A stretch of 64,000 nt of DNA from Asterias rubens (lineage: Eukaryota > Echinodermata > Asteroidea > Forcipulatida > Asteriidae). The position numbers were made by a program, and so were the translations under genes. The stretch is from NCBI RefSeq assembly GCF_902459465.1, contig NC_047070.1, positions 3,710,054 through 3,774,053 on the forward strand. The letters run 5' to 3'. Each line of letters opens with the position of its first letter. Within the stretch, counting starts at the first letter, position 1. This document shows, piece after piece, positions 24,059-34,800 of the stretch. The notes beneath the pieces were generated by a model, which ran no database searches, was not told the DNA's origin, and saw only the letters and a program-made list of their open reading frames with translations.

Positions 24059-24985
24059 TGCCGACGGCGTAGCCGTAGGGTTACGAATCATCCGCAATCT
24101 GTGCAGGGCGAAATGGTAACAACGTACAATTTCGACAGGCAGTCAACAGATTTGCTCAATTTTTACCACTTTCGAAAATCGTGACACAAATTCTATGAAC
24201 ACGACCTTAATCCTCAATATCTAATAAATAACATTGAAAACACCATTGAGAAAATGTTTTGAAAAAAAGTACAAAAAGTTACCAGATCCCGGAGCGAAAC
24301 AGTCACAAATGTCCCAGGTTGATATGTCGCACACCCATTTTGTGACTTCCCGATATGTTCAACGCTGTATTTGTTGGTCACCAAGTGCTGAACCGCAGGT
24401 ATCAGCCAATTGAATTGACGACCTGCCAAGCCGCAGCCGAGTTGGACTAAACCATCCTGTAAAAGGGGTGATATATGGCAGTGCGGCAGTGCGTGTGCGC
24501 TGTCTGTTTACTATGCCCGCCGTTCACTCATAATACGCGCACGCAATGCCGCACTGAAACACCCCCATTGTAACACCCCTTTTACAGAATGGTTTAGTCC
24601 TACTCGGCCGCGGCTCGGCAGGTCATCAATTCCATTGGCTGGTACCTGTGGTTCAGCGCTTGGTGACCAACAAATAAAGCGTTGAACATATCGAGAAGTC
24701 ACAAAATGGCGATGCGACAGGTTCATCAAAATAGAACCTGGGAAATTTGTGACTGTGTCGCTCTGGGATCTGGTAAGTTTTTGTCCTTTTTTCCCCAAAA
24801 TATTTTCTCAATTGTGTTTTTGAGTGTTGTTATTCATATAAGACATTGAGGATCAAGTTCGTGTTCCTATAATTTTTTTGTCATGATTTTTGAAAGTGGT
24901 AAAAATTGAGCAAATCTGTTGACTAAACTATTTCGCCTTTTTCACTCGAATAAGCTTCGTAACCCTCCGTCTCCACCGTCGGCAG
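24059..24985. repeat. 0.93-kb fold-back palindrome
   Basis: Two diverged arms of about 430 bp face each other around a centre near 24500-24540. Matching blocks from the outside in are GCCGACGGCGTAGCCGTAGGG/CCCTCCGTCTCCACCGTCGG, TTTGCTCAATTTTTACCACT/AGTGGTAAAAATTGAGCAAA, TTACCAGATCCC/GGGATCTGGTAA, TTGGTCACCAAGTGCTGAAC/its complement, and CTAAACCATCCTGTAAAAGG/its complement. No reading frame spans it. It is a fold-back transposon-like element. Confidence 0.85.
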
Positions 24986-25010
24986 GAGGGTTACGTTATC
25001 GCCGTAACGG

Positions 25011-25103
25011 GTCAACTCGTACCCAAGTCAACTCGTACCCAAGTCAACTCGTACCCAAGTCAACTCGTACCCAAGTCAACTCGTACCCAAGTCAACTCGT
25101 ACC
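25011..25103. repeat. 16-bp tandem array, six copies
   Basis: Unit GTCAACTCGTACCCAA repeated at 25011, 25027, 25043, 25059, 25075 and 25091 with no change except the shortened last unit. It lies 25 bp outside the fold-back arm. Confidence 0.95.
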
Positions 25104-25443
25104 GTATAACATACATTGTATGCAGAAGAGAATTTCCGTGTGGCGTGATTTTATAAGCGATGGGAAATAAAAATGATGTTCGCTATACTCACTTTTATTA
25201 ATAATTATACCTTCTCACAAATTTCGTTTTTAATAATGTTAGATGTTCATCTCGTTTCTGCTTTTTTCGCGAGGACATTCATTCAGATCCACGTTGTTTC
25301 CTTTTAGTTTTAAATGTTTTACCGTAATATTCTTCAAATGTCTTAAACAGTTCCTCTCTTTTCTGCTGAAAAACAAACTATTTTCAATGAAAAATATGAT
25401 GTATAAAACGCAAACGTTCATATTTCCCTGGGTGTTTTTCTTG

Positions 25444-27168
25444 TTAAAGGGCAGTTCCATAGAAATGTAAACCTCAGTGCCAAAATTTCAAAATGGCACT
25501 AATGTGGCAAATGAGGCATCATTTTGTAGCTAATTGTATGAATTTTAATAAAATATAATTTGTTACTGAAAATATTCAGCGGCTCAAGTGCTATTTTCGA
25601 CTGAAAAAATACTTTAAAAATAGTGAAATTTGCTCAAAAATAATGTTTTGCCAAAATAATCAAAATTTTTACTGTGGTTAAATAGTGTTTGTTTTGGTTT
25701 TGCACCTGTTTGAAGTTTGCTATGGTAACAACACAATGATGGAAAAAAAAATAAAAAAATCTTTCAACATTTTATGATATTCAATATTTTAGGAAACTTA
25801 CTTTTCCGATGTACGTCCGACACCAAAATAGTGAATATTTTAATCTCCCTTTTTCAACCGTGGGCAGAAAATTTTCAAATTAACACTACAAAGCACAATT
25901 GATGCCCTCTATCTAAACATGGAATTATTTCTTTAAAAAAATCTTCTTAATCGTACAAAATCCTGGTGTCGGACGTGCATTTTGTTCGTACGTCCGACAC
26001 CAGTACGTCCGACACCTCCAAAATAATTATGTGAAAGCCTTTTTGAATGCCTTAACTCTCACCCAAATCACTCAAATCTTGCCTCCAAACAAGTGTATTT
26101 CATTCCCCTTTTTTTCTACTGGCTGCTAAAAACACAATAATTTTAATCCGCAGAAAATTTTAATTTCCATTTCCAAAACCCACTGGTACTTATAATTAAT
26201 ATAAGAAAAGCTTGGTTTTTGCAGTAAATTTGTTAAATTCAGGTACATGTGGTTACCCCCAAGCAAGGATAGAGCACTTATTCATTTAGTAAACTGTTGA
26301 CAATGCTCTAAAGTTGGTTCTTGAGAGAAAATATCAAAACATTTAACACCAAAATTCTTGGTGACCTTTCACAGCAACAGTTACCCACCAAGAACTTTAA
26401 ACTTAAATTTTTTTTAAACACAAGTCCAATCTACAATATATTTGGACCAAATGTTATTTTGCAGACTCATATCTTTCATTGTTAGGCAACATTTTGAAAC
26501 TTGGGTGTTTTGCCAGTTTTGGTTGCCACAGCAATGCATAAGGATACGCATGTACATCATATGTACAAGTTGCATTACACATGCACATTGTGTCTATTGA
26601 TCTCAAAACGTTGTATAATTTGACAATTAAATCACTTTTTTCAACAAATAATGATTTAATCTGATATTACAACACCAAATTGGTAGATTAAATCATTATT
26701 TTATAACAAAAGTGAAAAGTTGAACTGATTGTTACCCATTTTTGAATGCAATTTCGGACAAGTACGTCCGACACTGTGAAATGTACGTCCGACACCAATA
26801 TATTAAATGCTGTTCCTTAAAATTCAAATTTAAAAACCAAATGTCTTATGGTAAAGTGTAATGACAGAGGTCTGATGAATCCATAAATAAGAAAAAATTG
26901 CCTTAAAGTTCAAACACATCACAGAGTTTGAACTACAAATATTGGTTTCCATAAAAAGGCGTTTCTCTGAGTACGTCCGACACCATGGTGTTTTGGGCGA
27001 ATGGCATCTATATCCAAAGACATGGATGAATAATTTTTTGATAAAATAACTTTAGTGACTGCCTTATACCTCTATCCAGAATAAAAATTCCTTTTATTTA
27101 TACCACTGTAATAATACACTCTGTTAAAGTGTCCGAAATGTACGTCCGACCCCGTGGAACTGCCCTAA
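25444..27168. mobile_element. non-autonomous element with 8 dispersed TACGTCCGACACC motifs
   Basis: Left end TTAA followed by AGGGCAGTTCCAT; right end GTGGAACTGCCCT, its reverse complement with one mismatch. The right TTAA has decayed. Inside, the 14-mer GTACGTCCGACACC (or a one-base variant) occurs at 25811, 25988, 26003, 26762, 26783, 26971 and 27140 on the plus strand and at 25965 on the minus strand. No long reading frame is present. Likely a TTAA-class DNA transposon derivative. Confidence 0.75.
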
Positions 27169-27831
27169 AGTGTTCCCAAAAGAACATGGTAAAAATTCAT
27201 TCAATTCGTTCATTTACGTATCTGATGGTCGTTTTTGATTCAAACAAATCAATTAAAAAATATACTGTTTCAATACTTTTCCAACCCAAAACAAAGTTGC
27301 GTAAGTTCTGATTATCTTTTTCCGAATGAAAATCAGAGCAAAAATTCATTCAAACAAGCCAATTAGATGCGGCAGAAAAACAACAGTGAGTACTGAGCAG
27401 AAAATTGTATTTTTTGACGAGGTTTTTTAATTTCACTCAACAAAAAGGAAATACAAGCATTGTGTATATTGAGTATGTAGGGAAAGTTTTGGTAGTGTAG
27501 TACAAAAGAAACTGCAGTTATTGCTGGCTAACGGTCGTAAAACTTTCACCTATCAACGCTGATTTGAAAAACGTATAGCGTTAAAGAGGCCCAAAATACT
27601 AGACCCCTAAAGGCTCACAGGGGAGCCTTATAGTTTCTAGAAGTAACGCTGGTTGACTCGCACACCCAGTGTTTCAGTGCGTGCAGTCTCCTCAATAATT
27701 CCATGGATTACAAGTTTGATCGATAAAAATTAAGCCGTATTGATGTTTTTGTTATGATGGTATTTTTCTGTGGTATTTTTCGTATTTTTCATCACGATTT
27801 CTGGCAGTTTCGGTTGTGAAAATAATTAGCC

Positions 27832-28121
27832 CCCAACTGGGTGCCGAGTTCCAGTTTGCTTCAGCCTTCAATTTTCAATTCAACTGAACTGGGTGCCGAG
27901 TTTGTATTTATTTGTGCATGTGCCGAGTTTGTGGGTGCCGAGTTTGCAAGGTGCTGAGATTATGGATGCCGAGTTTGCAATGTGTCGAGTTTGCAATGTG
28001 TCGAGTTTGCAATGTGTCGAGTTTGCAAGGTGCCGAGTTTGCAAGGTGCCGAAGTGGTGCCGAAGTGGTGAAAAGTGACCGCGACACCCAAAAACAGAAC
28101 GAAAGAAAAGGCCGGCCGGCC
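27832..28121 (+). repeat. GCCGAGTTTGCAAGGT repeat element
   Basis: Begins AACTGGGTGCCGAGTTCCAG, then many copies of (T)GCCGAGTTTGCAAGG and TGTCGAGTTTGCAA, and ends GAAAGAAAAGGCCGGCCGGC. The same start, core motif and GGCCGGCCGG end are present at 33401-33573 in an intron of the CaRF-MULE-SWIM gene. Confidence 0.75.
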
Positions 28122-28876
28122 CAGCACCCATATGAAAACTTTTCCAAAATTACTGTATAAAAGGTAAAACTGAAATAAAGTAACTTAACATGGTGATAGA
28201 GCAACATCTTATACATACGCTATTCACATATTAACACAACATAAAGTATAATTCATACCTTAAATTTGGGTTTTCGTGTCCGATAATTTTTGGACGACCG
28301 GTCGCTTGTGTAAAGGAAGTATGGCACCGCGCATACTGTTGAATAGAAATAATGGTTTAATGAAAAACTTTTGAACCAGACTATAAATAACTGGTACTTG
28401 GTTCTGTGATCGCATAGCGAGGGATAAACCAGCTAAATCGGGTGAGCAAATTTTTACGGAGTCTTCTATTGCACATCTTCTACTTCTACTTTTGGTTCTT
28501 TAACCAATATTTCTCAAAATTTCCACCAGTTTTTTTTAAATTGTACAACCAGGGTGCTGTTGAATTTTTATCTGATTTTTGGTACGCGTGTTCTGCCATG
28601 TGTAGCTCCTTGCTCATCTAATTAGTAGAATAATATGTTTAAGTGTTGGCATAGTTATAGCATCACTCAGCAAGGCCTACGTCATGATCACATTAAATTT
28701 AAGATGGTCCCAAATCCTTCCGAATAAGAACTACACACGGGCTTCAGTAATTGCCGGGTGCCAAGGATGATAAACTTTCCTCGCTGCCGCATCCATTTTG
28801 CATCGCAATCATCTTTGAATCAAGTTTCTTTCAAACGTATCGGCGACAAGGCGCCAGAAATTTACTGCACAACAAC

Positions 28877-31800
28877 ATGGCTGAATCGGACAACCTATCT
28901 GAGGCAGTGAAATGCCTTACCGAAATGTCTGAAGAAACCCCTCAAAGTACCTCAAAAGAAGAAGAAGGAAGCACAGCAGTCGATAAAGAAGTCGAAATTC
29001 CCAGACCGTCTGCGACTGATGATCACGACTATGTGGAAGGGGCAGAGAGTAACCCCTCACACGAAAAGTTAGACATTATCAATTTACCGTGTGTGACGGC
29101 TGTCGATGCCGTAGAATCTGTCCACCCAACGGCGTTATTTTCCTCACCACAGCCTGTTGTCTCGTCAAAAGCAATAGCTGATATTCTACAACCAGTTAAA
29201 GGTACTACAAAGGCAAAGTTTGATCAAAGCTGGACCAGTATAGGCGTGTGGTCAAACCCGTACAAAGGCTATCTCTCCAGCCATGAAGAATTAGAACGAG
29301 CCATCAAAATGTACACGGAAGAAACTGACTCCCGATGGGTGGTGTCAGCAAAAGATAAACTGTTCAGTTCAACTGGTGAGCAAGATTCATAAAATAACTT
29401 GACATTTGACATTGATCTGTTTTGTTGTTGTTATTCTGTAATTGTTTTTGATTACAGTTAAATTATTGAATATTGTGCTTAAAGTTGAATTAATTTGTTG
29501 TTGTAATTTTCGTTGGAAATATTTGTTTAATTTACTAATAGTATACTTTTAATAGTAATTGTTAACAAAGTTAGAATGGATGGTATGAACATATCGGACA
29601 AATCAGACTATATTGCAATCAAATTCATTGCTCCGGTTTAGAAAATATTTGAGTCATTTATTTTGTTACTTTGAATTAAAAAAAAAAAAGATCATTATTT
29701 TTATATTTGGTTTGAACTTTAATTTTATTTGTTAATTACGAGTTCTCTCAAATCAAGAAAATCTGTGCCACCACGCCAACTGAGTTCCATGAAAGTAAAA
29801 CAACAGAACATCAAACAAGCTGCTTCCAATTTAAATAGTTTATTTAAATAAAAAAAATAAAAAAAGTTACGCTTTAAATTAAAATCTCAATTTTAGATCC
29901 AAGACCAAAGTGCCACTATCTCTAACATTGCCCAGAACAAGTAAAGTGTTTTTGACCACTCGTTTGGGTTCGTTTAAAGATGCCAGTAGTGCCATGCGAT
30001 CTAAATATAATTACCGGTTTCCAATTACATTTGACCTAAGATATCAAGCTCAGCAGTTTCAAAATATTCTGGAGAGGACGAGAAGACGACAGAAAAGCTG
30101 TGTTTCCGGACTTTGACGGGCTGCCTTTCATTATGGTTGGGCGTAAAAGCTGGGGTTGTCATCTTGGACGAGACAAATGTCGGTCGGGAAAGATTAAATA
30201 CCGAACCAAACTGCAGGATGACAGTCAGGTTTGTTTTATTTTACTATCTAATAATTTTTTGGTTCACAAGCATAATTTTAAGTTGAATTTGAAACTTTGC
30301 ATGGTGGTAGTAGTATTTAAGTAGGTAAGGTTTGCTGTAGCACCCTGTGAAATCTCTTTTGAGTAGTGTTGGTTCTGAAAAATTCTTTTCAGAACCAACA
30401 ACTACTCAAAAGAGATTTCAAACAGAGCTTCTGCAAACCTTGCTTCACTCGGAAGATATTTCTAAACAAAATTAGATAAGCACAAATCAACTGTGCTTTA
30501 ATACCTGATAATGGTTGCCAGCCAATAGTACAATTTCTCATAGTACATTTTGGGACTGGTTTCCTGTTTTCTTTTTTGCCTAGCAGATGTTTGTTAAGCA
30601 GCTCTATGAAAATGGGACGAGGTAACCAAAATCCACTCAATGCAGGCTTGTTATTTACAATTATTTTGTTTGAAATGTTCTTGGTATTTTCTTGCAATAC
30701 ACAGGAGGGCACCGATGACAAGTGGCCACTTATCCGCTCGTCAAAAAAACTTGGATGTCCAGCGACGCTTAGCGGTGTTCATATTCTCAAGTTCCGTGAC
30801 TTTCCGGTAATGATAAAGTAATACCATTCATGAAAGAGTGGTCTAAACCATCGCACTTAAGTTCCGATGATTGAGTGTCAGGTCCAATCCTGTTTTATGA
30901 CATTTTTTGTTCTTTGGCAAGACACTTTTAAAGGCGGTTGACACTATTGGTAATTACTAAAAATAATTGTTAGCATAAAAACTTACTTGTTAACAAGCAA
31001 TGGGGAGCTGTTGAGAGTATAAAACATTGTGAGAAACGACTCCCTTTGAAGTAACATAATTTTCAATTAATTTGATTTCGAGACCTCAGAAGTAGATTTT
31101 GAGGTCCTAAAATCAAGCACACAATTTCGTGTGACAAGGATGTTTTTTCTTTCATCGCAACTTCGGCGACCAATAAAGTTAATATTTTCACAGGTTTGTT
31201 ATTTTGTGCATTTATTGAGATACACCAATCGAAAAGCCTGGTCTTTGACAATTACCGAAGGTGTCCAGTGCCTTTAAACAAAAATGAATAAAACAAAAAA
31301 ACAAACTTGTTTAATCATAATTTTTCTACAGATGTCACCAAACATGAGTGAGTTTCACCGCAAGCAGACACTGAGGAGACTCCGACTGTCCTTGTTGTCT
31401 AAACACAGTATCGTCAAAGCCGAACAGCGTTTCTATATCAACCTGTCTAAGCTAGATGAACACATCCATGAGACAAATCCACCTCAGGTACAATTCATTC
31501 CTATAAATTCCAATGGCTCAAATCCCTAAGGATCAAGCACAACAAAATTGTGAAGACTGCAGGGCATGTACGCTACAGTATTCACTGGACCAGCGTTTAT
31601 TTTATTAGACCAGGGGCCAATTTTATAGAGCTGCTAAGCACAAAAATTTGCTAAGCATTAAATTTTTTCCTCGATAAAAACAGGATTACCAGCCAAATTT
31701 CCATTTGTTACATAGTGCTTGTTACTGGTATTCAGCTTTTGTTTGCTTATCCTGAAAATCACATGGACATTATGTTGGTAAACCTGTTTATATCAAGGAA

Positions 31801-34800
31801 GAAATTCTATGCTTAGCAAATTCTTGTGCTGAGCAGCGCTATGAATTGGACCCAGGGCTTGCCCTAAGAGATATTAAAAACTTAAGGCTAGTCCTAAGTT
31901 GAGATAAGACAAGTCTTGTGAAATCCACTCTGAATGTAAAGAGAGGGAACTTTCCACCGTACACGGTAATGTACATGTCAACTATTTTAATTTGATTATA
32001 TACTGAAAGAAAGTATCTAATTTATTGTGTCTAAAAGAACTATAGGTTTTCTCGGTCAATTTCGGCAAATGAGCAGCCAATTTAACCACCAAGCTATTCT
32101 ATTTCGCGCGAAATCGAATGCTACTCCAAAGGGTAGTTCGATTTCGTTTTAAGGTTGCTCAAATGTAATGCTGCGTCATTCGATTTAACAAAGTTATCAT
32201 TCAATTTAACAATTCATCAAAGCAGCATTCAAATTCGAAGACGCTTCTTGAGGCGTGTGTGTCACGAAAAAGAATGTCGATACGCTAAATTGAACAGAGT
32301 GTTAAAAGAATTTGACTCGACTCAAAACGAAGTTGAATGGCCGAATTCTTAATTTGAAACGCAGTAACAACTGGAGAGGCAAAACAGCTCTAATTCGAAC
32401 GCATGAAAATGAAATTGGCTGGTCATTTACCGAATTTGACCGAGAAAACCTATATTAGTATGCTTTAAAACCCAACATATCTGAAAGGTATTCACCAGAC
32501 TCAAAAGTTACCAATAACCATAATTTTGTTTCGATTTTGTAGAACACTGTGATTTTTTTTTAGTGCTTCAAAAACACAAGACCACTTGACTTGTCAAGTT
32601 TTGACTCCTGAGTTTATTGACCCGAGTCTAAAACTACTGGCCTCGGACCTGCTGTCCCTTGTTAAATTAGTGCCCTGGGCCCAATTTCATAGCGCTGCTT
32701 AGCGGCCGATTTTGTGCTTACTTTGCAATTTCTATTTCATAGCGCTGCTAACAGTAAGCACACGAAAAGGCATGCTAACCTTCCGGTGCCTAGCGCTTGA
32801 AAATAAATGACGTCACAATGCAAATCTGCGCTAAACACCCAATATGACCTCCCAATTTTTCTGCTAACCTGTGAAATACGCTAAGGCTGAAGCAAATTTG
32901 TCTGCTACAGTAAGCACGCAAATTTGCTTACCGTTAAGCAGCACTATGAAATTGGGCCCAGGCTTCAACTTATTCTCTCATGATGTAAAATAAATACCAC
33001 CGGATGTACTAACCTTGTTTTGTCTTGCTTGTTTGTGTTTCAATCACAGGATAGTGTAGCTCCAACTCTACGAGTAGAGAAGCACCTCATTTATAAACTC
33101 ACCGAGTTATATCACTCAGGGGTGTTGAGATTGGCTGATATGAACAAAGAGATTGAGAAGTATGTGAAGGAGCTTTATAAAGGTGAGTAACTGGTGTTGT
33201 ATATATTTGTTAGCTGTGAACTCGTTGAGAATATAGTGAGGGACACTATGAATATATAAGCAGAAATTCAGCTTCTCAAATCAGGTAAAAAATAAAGAAA
33301 ATTGTAGTCAAACTTGTGTTCGCATTGTAAAGAACCTTTATACCCAGGACGTCAGTGCAGTGGCACTGACTGACGTCCTACCAGGGCTAGGAGACTTTCC
33401 AACAACTGGGTGCCGAGTTTGCTTCAACTTGGGGGACTGGGTGCCGAGTTTGTATTTGTGCAAATGTGCTTAGTTTGTGGGTGCCGAGTTTGCAAGGTGC
33501 CGAGTTTGCAAGATGCCGAAGCTAGTGAGTGATGTGACCGCGGTCGAACGAAAGGAAAAGGCCGGCCGGCCGCCTGTGGGCTAAGCAGTAGCACTATCCA
33601 CTAATAATATTATGAAAACTTTGTTATGAAGGAGCTTTATAAAGGTGAGTAACTGGTGTTGTAAAACTCAAATCTGTACTGTGACTCAAAAGACCCTAAA
33701 TGGACTGCAGGCATGATACTTCACAGAGGCAGTGAAGGTGATTGCCTCCATGCTGCCTGGTCATTGCCTTGGTGCCCTTAAAATGCACCAGTAGAAATTG
33801 TCAAGATCTTCATAGGGTGACCTTTACCAAGGATAAAATGTCTTTGTGCCCTTGCTTTTTTAAAACAAAGCATACAGGCCTTGGACTGATTCTAATACTC
33901 ACTTTGATGACTCAAAGACTCTTAGTAGTGTAAAACTTTGCTCGAAGGGAAAACAATCAGTGAGGTTTGGTGAGACATCATGTTGACAACTCACTTCAAG
34001 TTCTTCAAGAAAAATTGGTTGTTAACATCTAGGCAATTTGATCAGTGTGCTCGATCAGTGTCGCATTGTCCTGAAGACGTTCAGAGCATACTGATCAAAA
34101 CACGGAGTTGTGAACCTAATTGTTTTGTAATTATTTATCTTTTGCCCAGTCTCACTCATGCATAATGTCCATGTCCCATTTGTTTGTTTGTGTACGTATT
34201 TTTTATTTTGTCTTTGTCTTTACGGAAGGGGAACAAAAAGCAGTTGCTTCTCCTTTTCCCTACATGTTAATGTCACACTATTATCTATTCATTGTTCATT
34301 ATCTGGATCTAGTTTTCATTTGTACATGTTATTACATGTTTTCTGAACAATAGTATTAATATATTGATTGGTGTTGACATGAAATAAATGCATCTGAAAT
34401 GAAATGAATCGCCACAGCTCATGGAGAGAGTTCACAGGATATGACTGCAAACCTCACTTGAGTGAGAAATGTTCTCATTCTTAGTGAGTAACTAGTGTTG
34501 TAAGACTCAAATCTGTACGTTGACTCGAACCACAGATAGAAATGATACTGATACTATACTACAGTTAATTACGATCCTATTAGTAGTCCAGTCTATTTTC
34601 TATACCATCCGCCCTGGTAATAGTTAAAAAGCAGGACAGTTCTTTTCAGAACTGAGAAGTCTCCCGAACCTCCAATTATCTACTCCGCGGCAGTAGAATA
34701 AAGCAAGACAGTTCTCTAAGAACAAACTCTACCTGGCAAGTAGATACGCACAAGGTGTTACCGCAAACCAAATATGCATTGATACCTCACCATGCAATGC

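Larger units (their letters stand above)
23780..28876. other. intergenic region between divergent ATP5MK and CaRF-MULE-SWIM genes
   Basis: No coding exon recognised apart from the repeats listed separately. The promoters of both flanking genes, and a non-coding first exon of ATP5MK, should lie here. I see no clear TATA box or other core element to place them. Confidence 0.45.

Noticed and set aside
25011-25103. Regular 16-bp units resembling a CRISPR array
   Set aside because: Units are directly adjacent with no spacers, and the sequence is animal nuclear DNA; it is a minisatellite.
29376-29392. Reading through the donor after exon 1 of the plus-strand gene to the stop at 29390-29392
   Set aside because: A consensus GTGAGC donor at 29376 with matching phase joins to a well-supported second exon.
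29897-30040. Alternative exon start using the acceptors at 29896 or 29910
   Set aside because: The first runs quickly into a stop. The second gives a frame that ends at 30116 and misses the conserved FIMVGRKSWGC block; the acceptor at 30040 gives the correct phase and the family motif.
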